From NCBI GenBank assembly GCA_019689955.1, contig JADGGM010000183.1, forward strand, positions 1 to 6,560: a stretch of 6,560 nucleotides of DNA. Reading direction: 5' to 3'. The translations under genes were made by a program, and so were the position numbers. This DNA is from Gemmatimonadaceae bacterium. Its GTDB lineage: Bacteria > Gemmatimonadota > Gemmatimonadetes > Gemmatimonadales > Gemmatimonadaceae. This document shows, in pieces, positions 1 through 5,497 of the stretch; positions within the stretch are counted from its first letter, which is position 1; every line of letters begins with the position of its first letter. The notes below the pieces were generated by a model. The model ran no database searches, was not told the origin of the DNA, and worked only from the letters and a program-made list of their open reading frames with translations.

Positions 1-52
1 CGATCGCATTAGCGTGACTCGCCGAGCTGAGCTGCCCGCCACCGCCCCCCCC
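1..52 (-). other. Start of the region downstream of the hybrid kinase, with a G8 tract
   Basis: Directly after the TGA of the hybrid kinase the transcript strand has eight consecutive G residues (plus strand C at 45-52). The rest is GC-rich with a short CTCGGCGAG dyad but no stem followed by a T tract, so no terminator can be called. A minus-strand ATG at 9-7 has no ribosome binding site and only three codons in view, so no next gene is called. Confidence 0.5.
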
Positions 53-1948
53 TCACTCCGTGCCGTCGAGGATCTCGCGGATCTTGCGCGTGAGCGTCTG
101 GTTGCTGAACGGCTTCTGGAGGATGCTCCGGCGAAGGTCGGACACGCCGTACTGGACCAGCGCATCGTCCGTGTAGCCGGTCATGTACAGCACCTTGATG
201 TCCGGGCGCATCTCCACCAGGCGGTCGGCGAGCTCGCGGCCGCTCATCCCCGGCATGACGATGTCGATCACCAGGAGCTCCACCTCCGCGAGGTGGTTGC
301 GGGCCAGCGTGAGCGTCTCGGTCGCGTCGCTCGCGGCGAGGACGCGGTAGCCCTGCTGCGTGAGGATGCGGACGAGGAGGGTGCGGAGCATGTCCTCGTC
401 CTCCACGAGGAGGATCGTCTCGTGGCCGGGTTCCGCGGCGGTGGTGGAAGTGCTCCGCCGCGGCTCCGGGGGGAGCTCCTCCCCCTTGGCGCGCGGGAGA
501 TAGATCGTGAAGGTCGTCCCCACGCCGACGGAGCTCGCGACCTCGATCCGGCCGTTGCTCTGCGCGATGATGCCGTACACCGTCGAGAGCCCGAGCCCGG
601 TCCCCTTCCCCCGCTCCTTGGTCGTGAAGAACGGCTCGAAGATGTTGGCGAGGACGTCGTCGGGGATCCCGGCGCCGCTGTCGGTGACGCGGAGGAGCAC
701 GTAGTCCCCGGGCTCGATCACGCCGTGGCGGTGGAGCCGGAGCTGGGCGAGCGAGGTGTTGGCGGTCTCGATCGTGAGGCGGCCGCCGCCGGGCATCGCG
801 TCGCGCGCGTTGACGGCGAGGTTCATCAGCACCTGGCTGAGCTGCCCGGGGTCCGCGCGCACGGGCCAGAGGTCCGGGGCGCTCTGGCGGAGGAGGGTGA
901 TGTCCTCGCCGATCACGCGGGCGAGCATGCGCTCCATCTCGTCCACCACGGCGTTGAGGTCGAGCACGCGCGGTTGGAGCACCTGCTTGCGGCTGAACGC
1001 CAGGAGCTGCCCGGTGAGCGCGGCGGCGCGCCGGGCGGCCTGCCGGATCTCGCTCACGTCCGCCCGGCGGTGGTCGGTCTCCTTGAGGTCGTTGATCAGC
1101 AGCTCGCTGTAGCAGAGGATGGCGGTGAGCACGTTGTTGATGTCGTGCGCCACGCCGCCGGCGAGGCGGCCGATCGCGTCCATCTTCCGCGACTGATGCA
1201 GCTCTTCCTCGAGCCGCCGCCGCTCGGTGAGGTCGCGCACGGTGTGCACGTACATCCCGGGGGCGAACGTGTCGGTCTGGACCTCGACGACCCGCGCCGC
1301 GCCGCCGGGGCTCCGCATCTCGTACTCCACGCGCGTTCCCGCGCCCTCGGCGAGCGGGCCGAGCTCCGTGCCGAGCATGCCGGCGATGGTCCGCTCGCGC
1401 AGCCCCTCGATCGGCACCCCGGCGAGCGCGGCGGCGGCCGGGTTGGCGTCGAGGATGTGCCCCGTCGCATCGGTGATGACGAGCGCGTCGCGCACGTGGT
1501 CGAACATACGCCGCAGCCGCTCCCGGCTCTCCTGCGCGGCGACCTCGGCGCTCTTGCGCCGCCACCGCTCGGCCGCGCGGTCGATGCTGCGCAGGAGGAA
1601 ATCCGGCTGGACCGGCTTCACGAGATAGTCGTAGCTCTGCTCGCGGAGCGCACGGACCGCGCTGTCGAGCGACGCGTTCCCGGTGAGGATCACCACCTCC
1701 GTGAGCTCGGAGAGCGCGCGCAGTCGGCTGACGAGCTCGATCCCGTCCATGTCCGGGAGCCGGAGATCGACGAGCGCGATCGCCGGCGGGCTGCTCATCT
1801 GCTCGGCCGCGGCGAGTCCGGCGCGCCCGCTGGGCACCGCGATTGGGGCGTACCCGCGGAAGCGGAGAATGTCGCCGATGGTCCTGAGCATGTGGTCGTC
1901 GTCGTCGACGACCAGGATGGGGAGCGCGTCAGTTGGCGAAGATTGCAT
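53..1948 (-). CDS. Soluble hybrid histidine kinase, REC-PAS-HisKA-HATPase-REC
   Basis: A 631-residue cytoplasmic hybrid sensor kinase with no membrane segment. The N-terminal receiver (about 10-125) has an acidic pocket at D15-D18, phospho-acceptor D61 in VDLRLPDMDG, T89 and K111-P112. A charged helical linker (125-150) leads to a PAS domain (about 145-240, LVITDATGHILDANPAA). The HisKA domain carries the phospho-accepting H268 in GGVAHDINN. The ATPase domain shows the N box (N376 and N380 in LMNLAVNARDAM), G1 DSGAGI (423-428), FEPFFTT (437-443) and G2 GTGLGLS (449-455). A Pro/Ser/Thr-rich linker (about 487-508) precedes a second receiver (510-628) with E516/D517, D562, T590 and K612-P613. 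All catalytic residues are intact. Known for the family: autophosphorylation on His, then transfer to receiver Asp. Inferred: the N-terminal receiver could let an upstream kinase gate this one. The ATG lies 20 bases inside the preceding regulator gene and has no visible Shine-Dalgarno sequence, so translation is probably coupled. The signal bound by PAS and the output partner are unknown. Confidence 0.95.
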   Translation of the reverse strand: MQSSPTDALPILVVDDDDHMLRTIGDILRFRGYAPIAVPSGRAGLAAAEQMSSPPAIALVDLRLPDMDGIELVSRLRALSELTEVVILTGNASLDSAVRALREQSYDYLVKPVQPDFLLRSIDRAAERWRRKSAEVAAQESRERLRRMFDHVRDALVITDATGHILDANPAAAALAGVPIEGLRERTIAGMLGTELGPLAEGAGTRVEYEMRSPGGAARVVEVQTDTFAPGMYVHTVRDLTERRRLEEELHQSRKMDAIGRLAGGVAHDINNVLTAILCYSELLINDLKETDHRRADVSEIRQAARRAAALTGQLLAFSRKQVLQPRVLDLNAVVDEMERMLARVIGEDITLLRQSAPDLWPVRADPGQLSQVLMNLAVNARDAMPGGGRLTIETANTSLAQLRLHRHGVIEPGDYVLLRVTDSGAGIPDDVLANIFEPFFTTKERGKGTGLGLSTVYGIIAQSNGRIEVASSVGVGTTFTIYLPRAKGEELPPEPRRSTSTTAAEPGHETILLVEDEDMLRTLLVRILTQQGYRVLAASDATETLTLARNHLAEVELLVIDIVMPGMSGRELADRLVEMRPDIKVLYMTGYTDDALVQYGVSDLRRSILQKPFSNQTLTRKIREILDGTE

Positions 1949-2654
1949 CGAGGAGCGCGATGAGACGGTCGGGGGGGAAGGGCTTTTGCAGCGTCCCGCG
2001 AATCCATGCTGCGGGGAGACGGGCGGTCGTTTCGGCGAGCGCGGTCGGGTACCCGCTGTAGAGGACGAGCGCCACCGCGGGGCTCACGCGCCGGATCGCG
2101 AGCACCGAGTCCGTGGGATCGATCCCGTCGAGCCGGAGGTCGAGGAGGATGGCTCCGGGCGTCTGCTGCTCCAACGTCAGCACGGCCTCGTCGAGCGACC
2201 GGGCCTCGAGCACCTCGAAGCCGCGCGCGCGCAGCAGCGTGGCGATGGTGTGCAGGAACTCGCTGTTGTCGTCCACCACGAGCACCGATCGCGTGCCGTG
2301 CATGAGCGTGTCGAGGAAGGTGGCGAGATCGTCGGGCGCCACGGGCTTGGCGAGGATGCGCAGCGCCCCCTCGCGCTCTCCCTCGGCGAGGAGCTCGCTC
2401 GCCGTGTACGCGGTCATGAGCACGACGTGCATCTCGGGGTGCTCGGCGCGGATCGCGCGGAGCGCCTCGACGCCGTTCATCCCCCCCATGCGCACGTCCA
2501 TGAGCACGACCAGGTAGTCGCGCGCCCGCGCCGCGGCCACCGCTTCCTCGCCGCTGTAGGCCCCGTCGGAGTCCCAGCCGCGCAGCGCCAGGATGTCGCG
2601 CAGCGTCTTCACCATCTGGCGATCGTCATCCACGATCAGGATGCGGCGGTTCAT
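1929..2654 (-). CDS. Response regulator with two tandem receiver domains and no output domain
   Basis: A 241-residue protein consisting of two CheY-like receivers in tandem. The first (about 3-118) has D10-D11, phospho-acceptor D53 in LMDVRMGGMNG, T81-A82 and K103-P104. The second (about 122-240) has D128-D129, phospho-acceptor D172 in LLDLRLDG, S200 in place of the usual Thr, and K224-P225. The sequence ends almost directly after the second domain, so there is no helix-turn-helix, GGDEF, HPt or other output. The open frame runs far upstream through the kinase gene, but the ATG at 2654 is chosen for three reasons: MNRRILIVDDD is a classic receiver beginning, GAGGTG lies four bases upstream, and the ATG overlaps the kinase stop as ATGA. 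The likely role is to receive phosphate from the membrane kinase encoded just before it and from the hybrid kinase after it, acting as relay or phosphate sink. That role is inferred from context; the domain assignment is secure. Confidence 0.93.
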   Translation of the reverse strand: MNRRILIVDDDRQMVKTLRDILALRGWDSDGAYSGEEAVAAARARDYLVVLMDVRMGGMNGVEALRAIRAEHPEMHVVLMTAYTASELLAEGEREGALRILAKPVAPDDLATFLDTLMHGTRSVLVVDDNSEFLHTIATLLRARGFEVLEARSLDEAVLTLEQQTPGAILLDLRLDGIDPTDSVLAIRRVSPAVALVLYSGYPTALAETTARLPAAWIRGTLQKPFPPDRLIALLDAIFAN

Positions 2655-4465
2655 GCGGCACCTCGCTCGAGCGTGGGGAGCGTGAGCGTGAAGGTCGCCC
2701 CCTCGCCCGCCCGGCTGGCGACGGTGAGCGTGCCGTCGTTCGCCGTGGCCAGGGTCCGTGCGACGGAGAGCCCGAGCCCGATGCCGCGCGCCTTGGTCGT
2801 GAACAGGGGCTCGAAGATCTTCGGGAGGGTCTCCGCGGAGATCCCGGGGCCGGTGTCGATGACGTCGATCCGGACGCGCGCGCCATCGGCCCGCGCGCGG
2901 ATGGTGAGCCTCCCTCCCTGTGGGGTCATGGCCTGCACGCCGTTGGTGAGCAGGTTGAGGAGCACCTGCCCGATCTGCATGGAGTCCACGCACACGTGCG
3001 GGAGGTCGGGGGGGAGGTCGAGCTGCACGGCGATGCCGTCGGGCGTGTCCACGCGTTCGAGCTGCCGCTGTACGAGCTGCGACACGCTCACCGGCTCCCG
3101 CTGGGGGGCCTTCACGCGGGCCGAGTCGAGCAGGTCGCCCACGATGCGCTCGGCCATGCCGATCTGCGTCCGCAGGATGCCGAGGTACTCGGCGACGGTC
3201 GGCGGCGCGTCGGTGAGCACCATGCCGAGGTAGTGCACGGCGTTCGTCATCACGCCGAGCGGGTTGCGCAGCTCGTGTCCCACGCCGCCGGCGAGCTGCC
3301 CCAAGAGCGCGAGCTTCTCGCGCCGCACGAGCTCCTCCTGCGCGGCGTGCAGGCGCTCGAGCGCTTCGCTCAGCTCGCGCGTGCGGTCGGCGACGCGCTG
3401 CTCGAGGTCGCGGCGCCCTTCCTCCACCTGTGCCGCCATGGTGTTGAACGAGGTGGCGAGTCGCCCAAGCTCGTCGGTGCGCGTGCTCGGCGCCCGGCGC
3501 GAGTAGTCGCCCGCGGCGATTCCTTCGGCGGCGTCCACGACCTCGCCCAGCGGCCGCGTGATCCGGCGGCTCGCCCCCCACCCCACGGCCGCGCCCACGA
3601 GGATGACCGCCACCGCGAGCACGAACATGTGGCGCAGCACGGTGTGGACCGGCGCGAGCACGGTGCGCTCGGGGAACCCCACCCATACGGTCCACGGCAT
3701 GGACGAGAGATCCGCGTACGCGCCGAGCCACGGCGCACCGTCGTGGACCGCGTCCGCGATCGGCGTGGGGCGACCACGATCGATGCGCGGCCCGGGGACC
3801 ACGCGCGTGAAGTCGGTCCAGAAGGAGCCGTCGCGGTTACCCAGGAGGAACCCCGCGTCGTTGCCGATCAGGTCCCGAATCGCCGCCCCGCCTTGCAGGC
3901 TGAGATGCACGTACTGCACGACGTAGCCGAGGGTGTCGGCCGGCGCCCGCGTGAGCACCGTGGTGATGCTCGCGAACACCGAATCGCGCACCGGGTGCAG
4001 GCCACCGATCCACGCGCCCCCCACGGGCGGCATGGGGGGCGTGAGCACCTCCGGCGCCGTGGCGAGCACCTCGGGGATCTCGCCCGCGCGCAGCACCACG
4101 CGCTTCGCGCCGTCGCGCAGCTCCAGCCCGCGGGGCGGGCTCTTCCCGCTCGCGAGGAGCGCCGCGAAGTGCTGCTCCGCCGCGCGTCGCGCCGCGGGGG
4201 TGGGGGTCGCCAGATACGCGCGGAGCGCCGAATCGCTCGCGAGCTGGCTCGCCGCCGCGAGCGTGGGGCGCATCGAAGCCGTGAGGAGGGTCGCGAATTG
4301 CTGCGACACGGATTGCAGGCGCTCGCGAGCGTTGCGCGCCACCAGGGCCTGCAACTGGCCATAGAGCACCACGGCAAACGCAACGACGACTGCGGCGAGG
4401 AGGGCGGAGATGAGGAGGGGGAGCTTCCATTCGATCGAGCGCCATCGCAGGCGTGCGAAGGCCAT
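2651..4465 (-). CDS. Membrane sensor histidine kinase, extracytoplasmic sensor-HAMP-HisKA-HATPase
   Basis: A 604-residue sensor kinase. A basic N-terminus precedes membrane helix 1 (about 15-36). A region of about 240 residues (37-279) is predicted to lie outside the membrane; it resembles double-Cache-type small-molecule sensors in size and position, but I see no decisive motif. Membrane helix 2 (about 279-297) is followed by HAMP (about 298-350, RRITRPLGEVVDAAEGI), then a coiled coil (350-385). HisKA has phospho-acceptor H397 in GHELRNPL. The ATPase domain has the N box (N504 and N508 in LLNLLTNGVQAM), G1 DTGPGI (538-543), FEPLFTT (551-557) and G2 GIGLGLS (561-567). All catalytic motifs are intact. 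The ATG at 4465 is preferred over an in-frame start at 4552: it has GGAGGG four bases upstream, and the extra 29 residues are Ala/Gly/Pro-rich and would precede the membrane helix without purpose. It is the first gene of a signalling operon and presumably phosphorylates the tandem-receiver protein downstream. The stimulus is unknown. Confidence 0.95.
   Translation of the reverse strand: MAFARLRWRSIEWKLPLLISALLAAVVVAFAVVLYGQLQALVARNARERLQSVSQQFATLLTASMRPTLAAASQLASDSALRAYLATPTPAARRAAEQHFAALLASGKSPPRGLELRDGAKRVVLRAGEIPEVLATAPEVLTPPMPPVGGAWIGGLHPVRDSVFASITTVLTRAPADTLGYVVQYVHLSLQGGAAIRDLIGNDAGFLLGNRDGSFWTDFTRVVPGPRIDRGRPTPIADAVHDGAPWLGAYADLSSMPWTVWVGFPERTVLAPVHTVLRHMFVLAVAVILVGAAVGWGASRRITRPLGEVVDAAEGIAAGDYSRRAPSTRTDELGRLATSFNTMAAQVEEGRRDLEQRVADRTRELSEALERLHAAQEELVRREKLALLGQLAGGVGHELRNPLGVMTNAVHYLGMVLTDAPPTVAEYLGILRTQIGMAERIVGDLLDSARVKAPQREPVSVSQLVQRQLERVDTPDGIAVQLDLPPDLPHVCVDSMQIGQVLLNLLTNGVQAMTPQGGRLTIRARADGARVRIDVIDTGPGISAETLPKIFEPLFTTKARGIGLGLSVARTLATANDGTLTVASRAGEGATFTLTLPTLERGAA
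2659..2664 (-). promoter_or_regulatory. Ribosome binding site deciding the tandem-receiver start
   Basis: The minus strand reads GAGGTG followed by CCGC and the ATG at 2654, a near-consensus Shine-Dalgarno at good distance, inside the last codons of the sensor kinase. It supports a separate short response regulator over the much longer open frame that continues upstream. Confidence 0.7.
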
Positions 4466-4469
4466 GCAA

Positions 4470-4480
4470 CCCTCCGGAGG
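4470..4480 (-). promoter_or_regulatory. Kinase ribosome binding site inside a perfect 10-bp palindrome
   Basis: On the minus strand GGAGGG (4475-4470) sits four bases before the ATG at 4465, a strong Shine-Dalgarno that fixes the start of the sensor kinase. The five bases before it are CCTCC, so CCTCCGGAGG (4471-4480) is fully self-complementary. CCTCC matches the anti-Shine-Dalgarno of 16S rRNA. With no loop it cannot fold on itself, but either half could pair with other leader segments, and the DNA could be an operator-like palindrome. Confidence 0.7.
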
Positions 4481-4490
4481 AAATGGGGTG

Positions 4491-4503
4491 GGACCGCCGG
4501 ACT
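4491..4503. repeat. 13-bp inverted repeat, arm near the kinase gene
   Basis: GGACCGCCGGACT on the plus strand is the exact reverse complement of the 13 bases at 4633-4645. In a transcript of the kinase operon this arm would lie about 10 bases upstream of the palindrome holding the Shine-Dalgarno sequence. Pairing with the distal arm would form a GC-rich 13-bp stem closing a 129-base loop. Confidence 0.6.
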
Positions 4504-4586
4504 GAAATGCAGCCGCGGCGCCCGCCCGGCAAGGGGCGCGAGCCCCCATCACGCCCGTGGCGGCCTCGTACCCCTCCTGTGCCGAC

Positions 4587-4625
4587 GATGTGTCACGACA
4601 GTGCGCAACGAGATGTGATACGACA
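4587..4625. repeat. Pair of 14-bp direct repeats, 25 bp apart
   Basis: The plus strand reads GATGTGTCACGACA at 4587-4600 and GATGTGATACGACA at 4612-4625. They are identical except for two central bases. On the coding (minus) strand the consensus is TGTCGTNNCACATC, with partial dyad character (TGT...ACA). The start-to-start distance is 25 bp, a little under two and a half helical turns. Paired, imperfectly symmetric sites in a promoter region are typical of transcription factor binding, but the factor is unknown. Confidence 0.5.
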
Positions 4626-4632
4626 ACAGATG

Positions 4633-4645
4633 AGTCCGGCGGTCC
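4633..4645. repeat. 13-bp inverted repeat, arm near the lgt gene
   Basis: AGTCCGGCGGTCC on the plus strand is a perfect complement in inverted orientation to 4491-4503. The match stops sharply on both sides (C opposite C in the transcript). It overlaps the tandem GTCCGGCG repeat at 4634-4649. It could be one side of a leader RNA stem or one of two sites for a DNA-binding protein. Confidence 0.6.
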
Positions 4646-4649
4646 GGCG
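4634..4649. repeat. Tandem duplication of GTCCGGCG
   Basis: Two perfect adjacent copies of the octamer lie at 4634-4641 and 4642-4649, between the lgt stop and the direct repeats. The first copy overlaps the distal arm of the 13-bp inverted repeat. Probably a small local duplication; no function is evident. Confidence 0.5.
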
Positions 4650-4660
4650 CCGAAGCGTGG

Positions 4661-4669
4661 AACGTATCA
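4661..4669 (-). promoter_or_regulatory. Weak extended -10-like element
   Basis: The minus strand reads TGATACGTT, which fits the extended -10 pattern TGnTAnnnT and overlaps the lgt stop codon. Transcription would begin near 4654, so the leader would contain both arms of the 13-bp inverted repeat. No good -35 lies upstream (GGATCT at 17-base spacing). A second weak candidate is TTGTCG at 4626-4621 with CACTGT at 4603-4598, 17 bases apart. Both are speculative, and the promoter consensus of this phylum may differ. Confidence 0.2.
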
Positions 4670-5497
4670 GACCACCGGCGCGTAGATCCCCGGTGCGCCG
4701 GCGCGCACGGTCTTGCGCGCGTTCATCCACACCACGCCCGCCACGACGAAGAGGAGCGCGAGGAGCTGCGCCATGGTGAGGCCGCCGAAGAAGCGGTCAT
4801 CCTTCGCGCGGAGGAACTCCACGAGGAAGCGCTCGATCCCGGCGAGCACCATGTACACGCCGAACAGCCACCCCTCGGCGTGCTTGTGATCGCGGAGGCG
4901 CCACAAGATCAGGAACATCACGAAGCCGAGCGCCACCTCGAGGAGCTGCGTGGGGTAGACCGAGAGCACGGTGCCGGGGTTCACCCCCGGGGGGATCGGG
5001 ATGCCGAAGGTCCGGTGCATCTCGAACGCCGTCGACGGGGGGGCGCCGTTCGGGAATTGCACGGCGAGCGGCGAGCTCCACGGACGGCCGTAGTCGTCGC
5101 CGACGGCCCAGCAGCCGGTGCGGCCGATGGAGTACGCAGCGGCGATCCCGATCCCGGCGACGTCGGCGATGCGCTGGACGCTCAGTCCCTTCGCTTTCAC
5201 CACGAGCAGCACGGCGATGATCCCGCCGATCAGCCCGCCCCAGAACACGAAGCCGCCGCGGCTCAGGAGCGTGGAGATGTCGCCGGTGAGGAACGCGTAG
5301 TACACCTTGGCGCCCACGAGCCCGCCGATCACGGCGGCGAAGGTGAGGTCACCGATGGGGGCCGGATCGTGCCCGCGGCGGGCGAGCTCGCGCTGGCAGA
5401 TGATCTGCGCGATCACGAACGCGAGGAGCACCGCGAGCCCGAACCCGGTGAACGTGAACGAGCCGATCGTGTAGCTCAGAGGGTGGTGGACGATCAT
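4667..5497 (-). CDS. lgt: Phosphatidylglycerol--prolipoprotein diacylglyceryl transferase (divergent type)
   Basis: A 276-residue polytopic inner-membrane protein that fits Lgt, which moves diacylglyceryl from phosphatidylglycerol to the lipobox cysteine of prolipoproteins, the first step of bacterial lipoprotein maturation. Family marks in order are GAKVYY (62-67), GGLIGG (87-92), GRTGC...DDYG (125-137), YPTQLLE (181-187) and ERFLVEFLR (222-230). About seven hydrophobic segments are spread along the chain, and the length is normal. By eye against E. coli Lgt, R126, G137, R223 and E227 match R143, G154, R239 and E243. The residues at the H103, N146, E151 and Y235 positions read W86, C129, D134 and A219 (E. 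coli numbers recalled). I recall similar VGDDYG-type signatures in other phyla, so this looks like a subfamily and not a decayed gene. The ATG at 5497 overlaps the tsaD stop as ATGA; the frame stays open upstream inside tsaD, but that part reads as shadow sequence. No strong Shine-Dalgarno is seen, so translational coupling to tsaD is likely. Confidence 0.93.
   Translation of the reverse strand: MIVHHPLSYTIGSFTFTGFGLAVLLAFVIAQIICQRELARRGHDPAPIGDLTFAAVIGGLVGAKVYYAFLTGDISTLLSRGGFVFWGGLIGGIIAVLLVVKAKGLSVQRIADVAGIGIAAAYSIGRTGCWAVGDDYGRPWSSPLAVQFPNGAPPSTAFEMHRTFGIPIPPGVNPGTVLSVYPTQLLEVALGFVMFLILWRLRDHKHAEGWLFGVYMVLAGIERFLVEFLRAKDDRFFGGLTMAQLLALLFVVAGVVWMNARKTVRAGAPGIYAPVV

Larger units (their letters stand above)
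4466..4666 (-). promoter_or_regulatory. Intergenic leader/promoter region of the signalling operon
   Basis: These 201 bases separate the lgt stop from the start of the sensor kinase and form the only sizeable gap in the window. The part from about 4580 to 4632 is visibly less GC-rich than the surrounding genes, as promoter regions often are. It holds direct repeats, an inverted repeat, a tandem repeat and the kinase ribosome binding site, listed separately. No convincing small gene is visible. Whether the kinase operon has its own promoter here or is read through from lgt cannot be settled from sequence. The absence of a recognisable intrinsic terminator after lgt leaves read-through possible. 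Confidence 0.55.

Noticed and set aside
1..9. ATG at 9-7 on the minus strand as the start of a next gene
   Set aside because: Only three codons are visible and there is no Shine-Dalgarno, so it cannot be supported.
14..1963. A 649-residue plus-strand open frame fully opposite the hybrid kinase
   Set aside because: It is the mirror of a gene with strong third-position GC bias. Its product is a low-complexity Arg/Val/His/Glu-rich sequence with no domain, while the minus strand shows complete REC, PAS and kinase motifs.
2655..3731. Upstream extension of the tandem-receiver frame to 600 residues
   Set aside because: The extra part is Arg/Ala-rich shadow sequence inside the kinase gene. The true start has a good Shine-Dalgarno and a standard receiver N-terminus.
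4533..4546. Short hairpin GGGGC-GCGA-GCCCC as an intrinsic terminator after lgt
   Set aside because: Only five base pairs, and no T tract follows in the direction of transcription; the minus strand continues TTGCCGGGCGG. It is more likely incidental in GC-rich sequence.
4466..4552. A 29-residue N-terminal extension of the sensor kinase
   Set aside because: It is Ala/Gly/Pro-rich, has no ribosome binding site at proper distance and contains the Shine-Dalgarno of the better start at 4465.
2996..4618. A 540-residue plus-strand open frame opposite the sensor kinase
   Set aside because: Same shadow effect: composition dominated by Arg, His, Glu and Ala, no recognisable domain, and it overlaps a gene with intact catalytic motifs.
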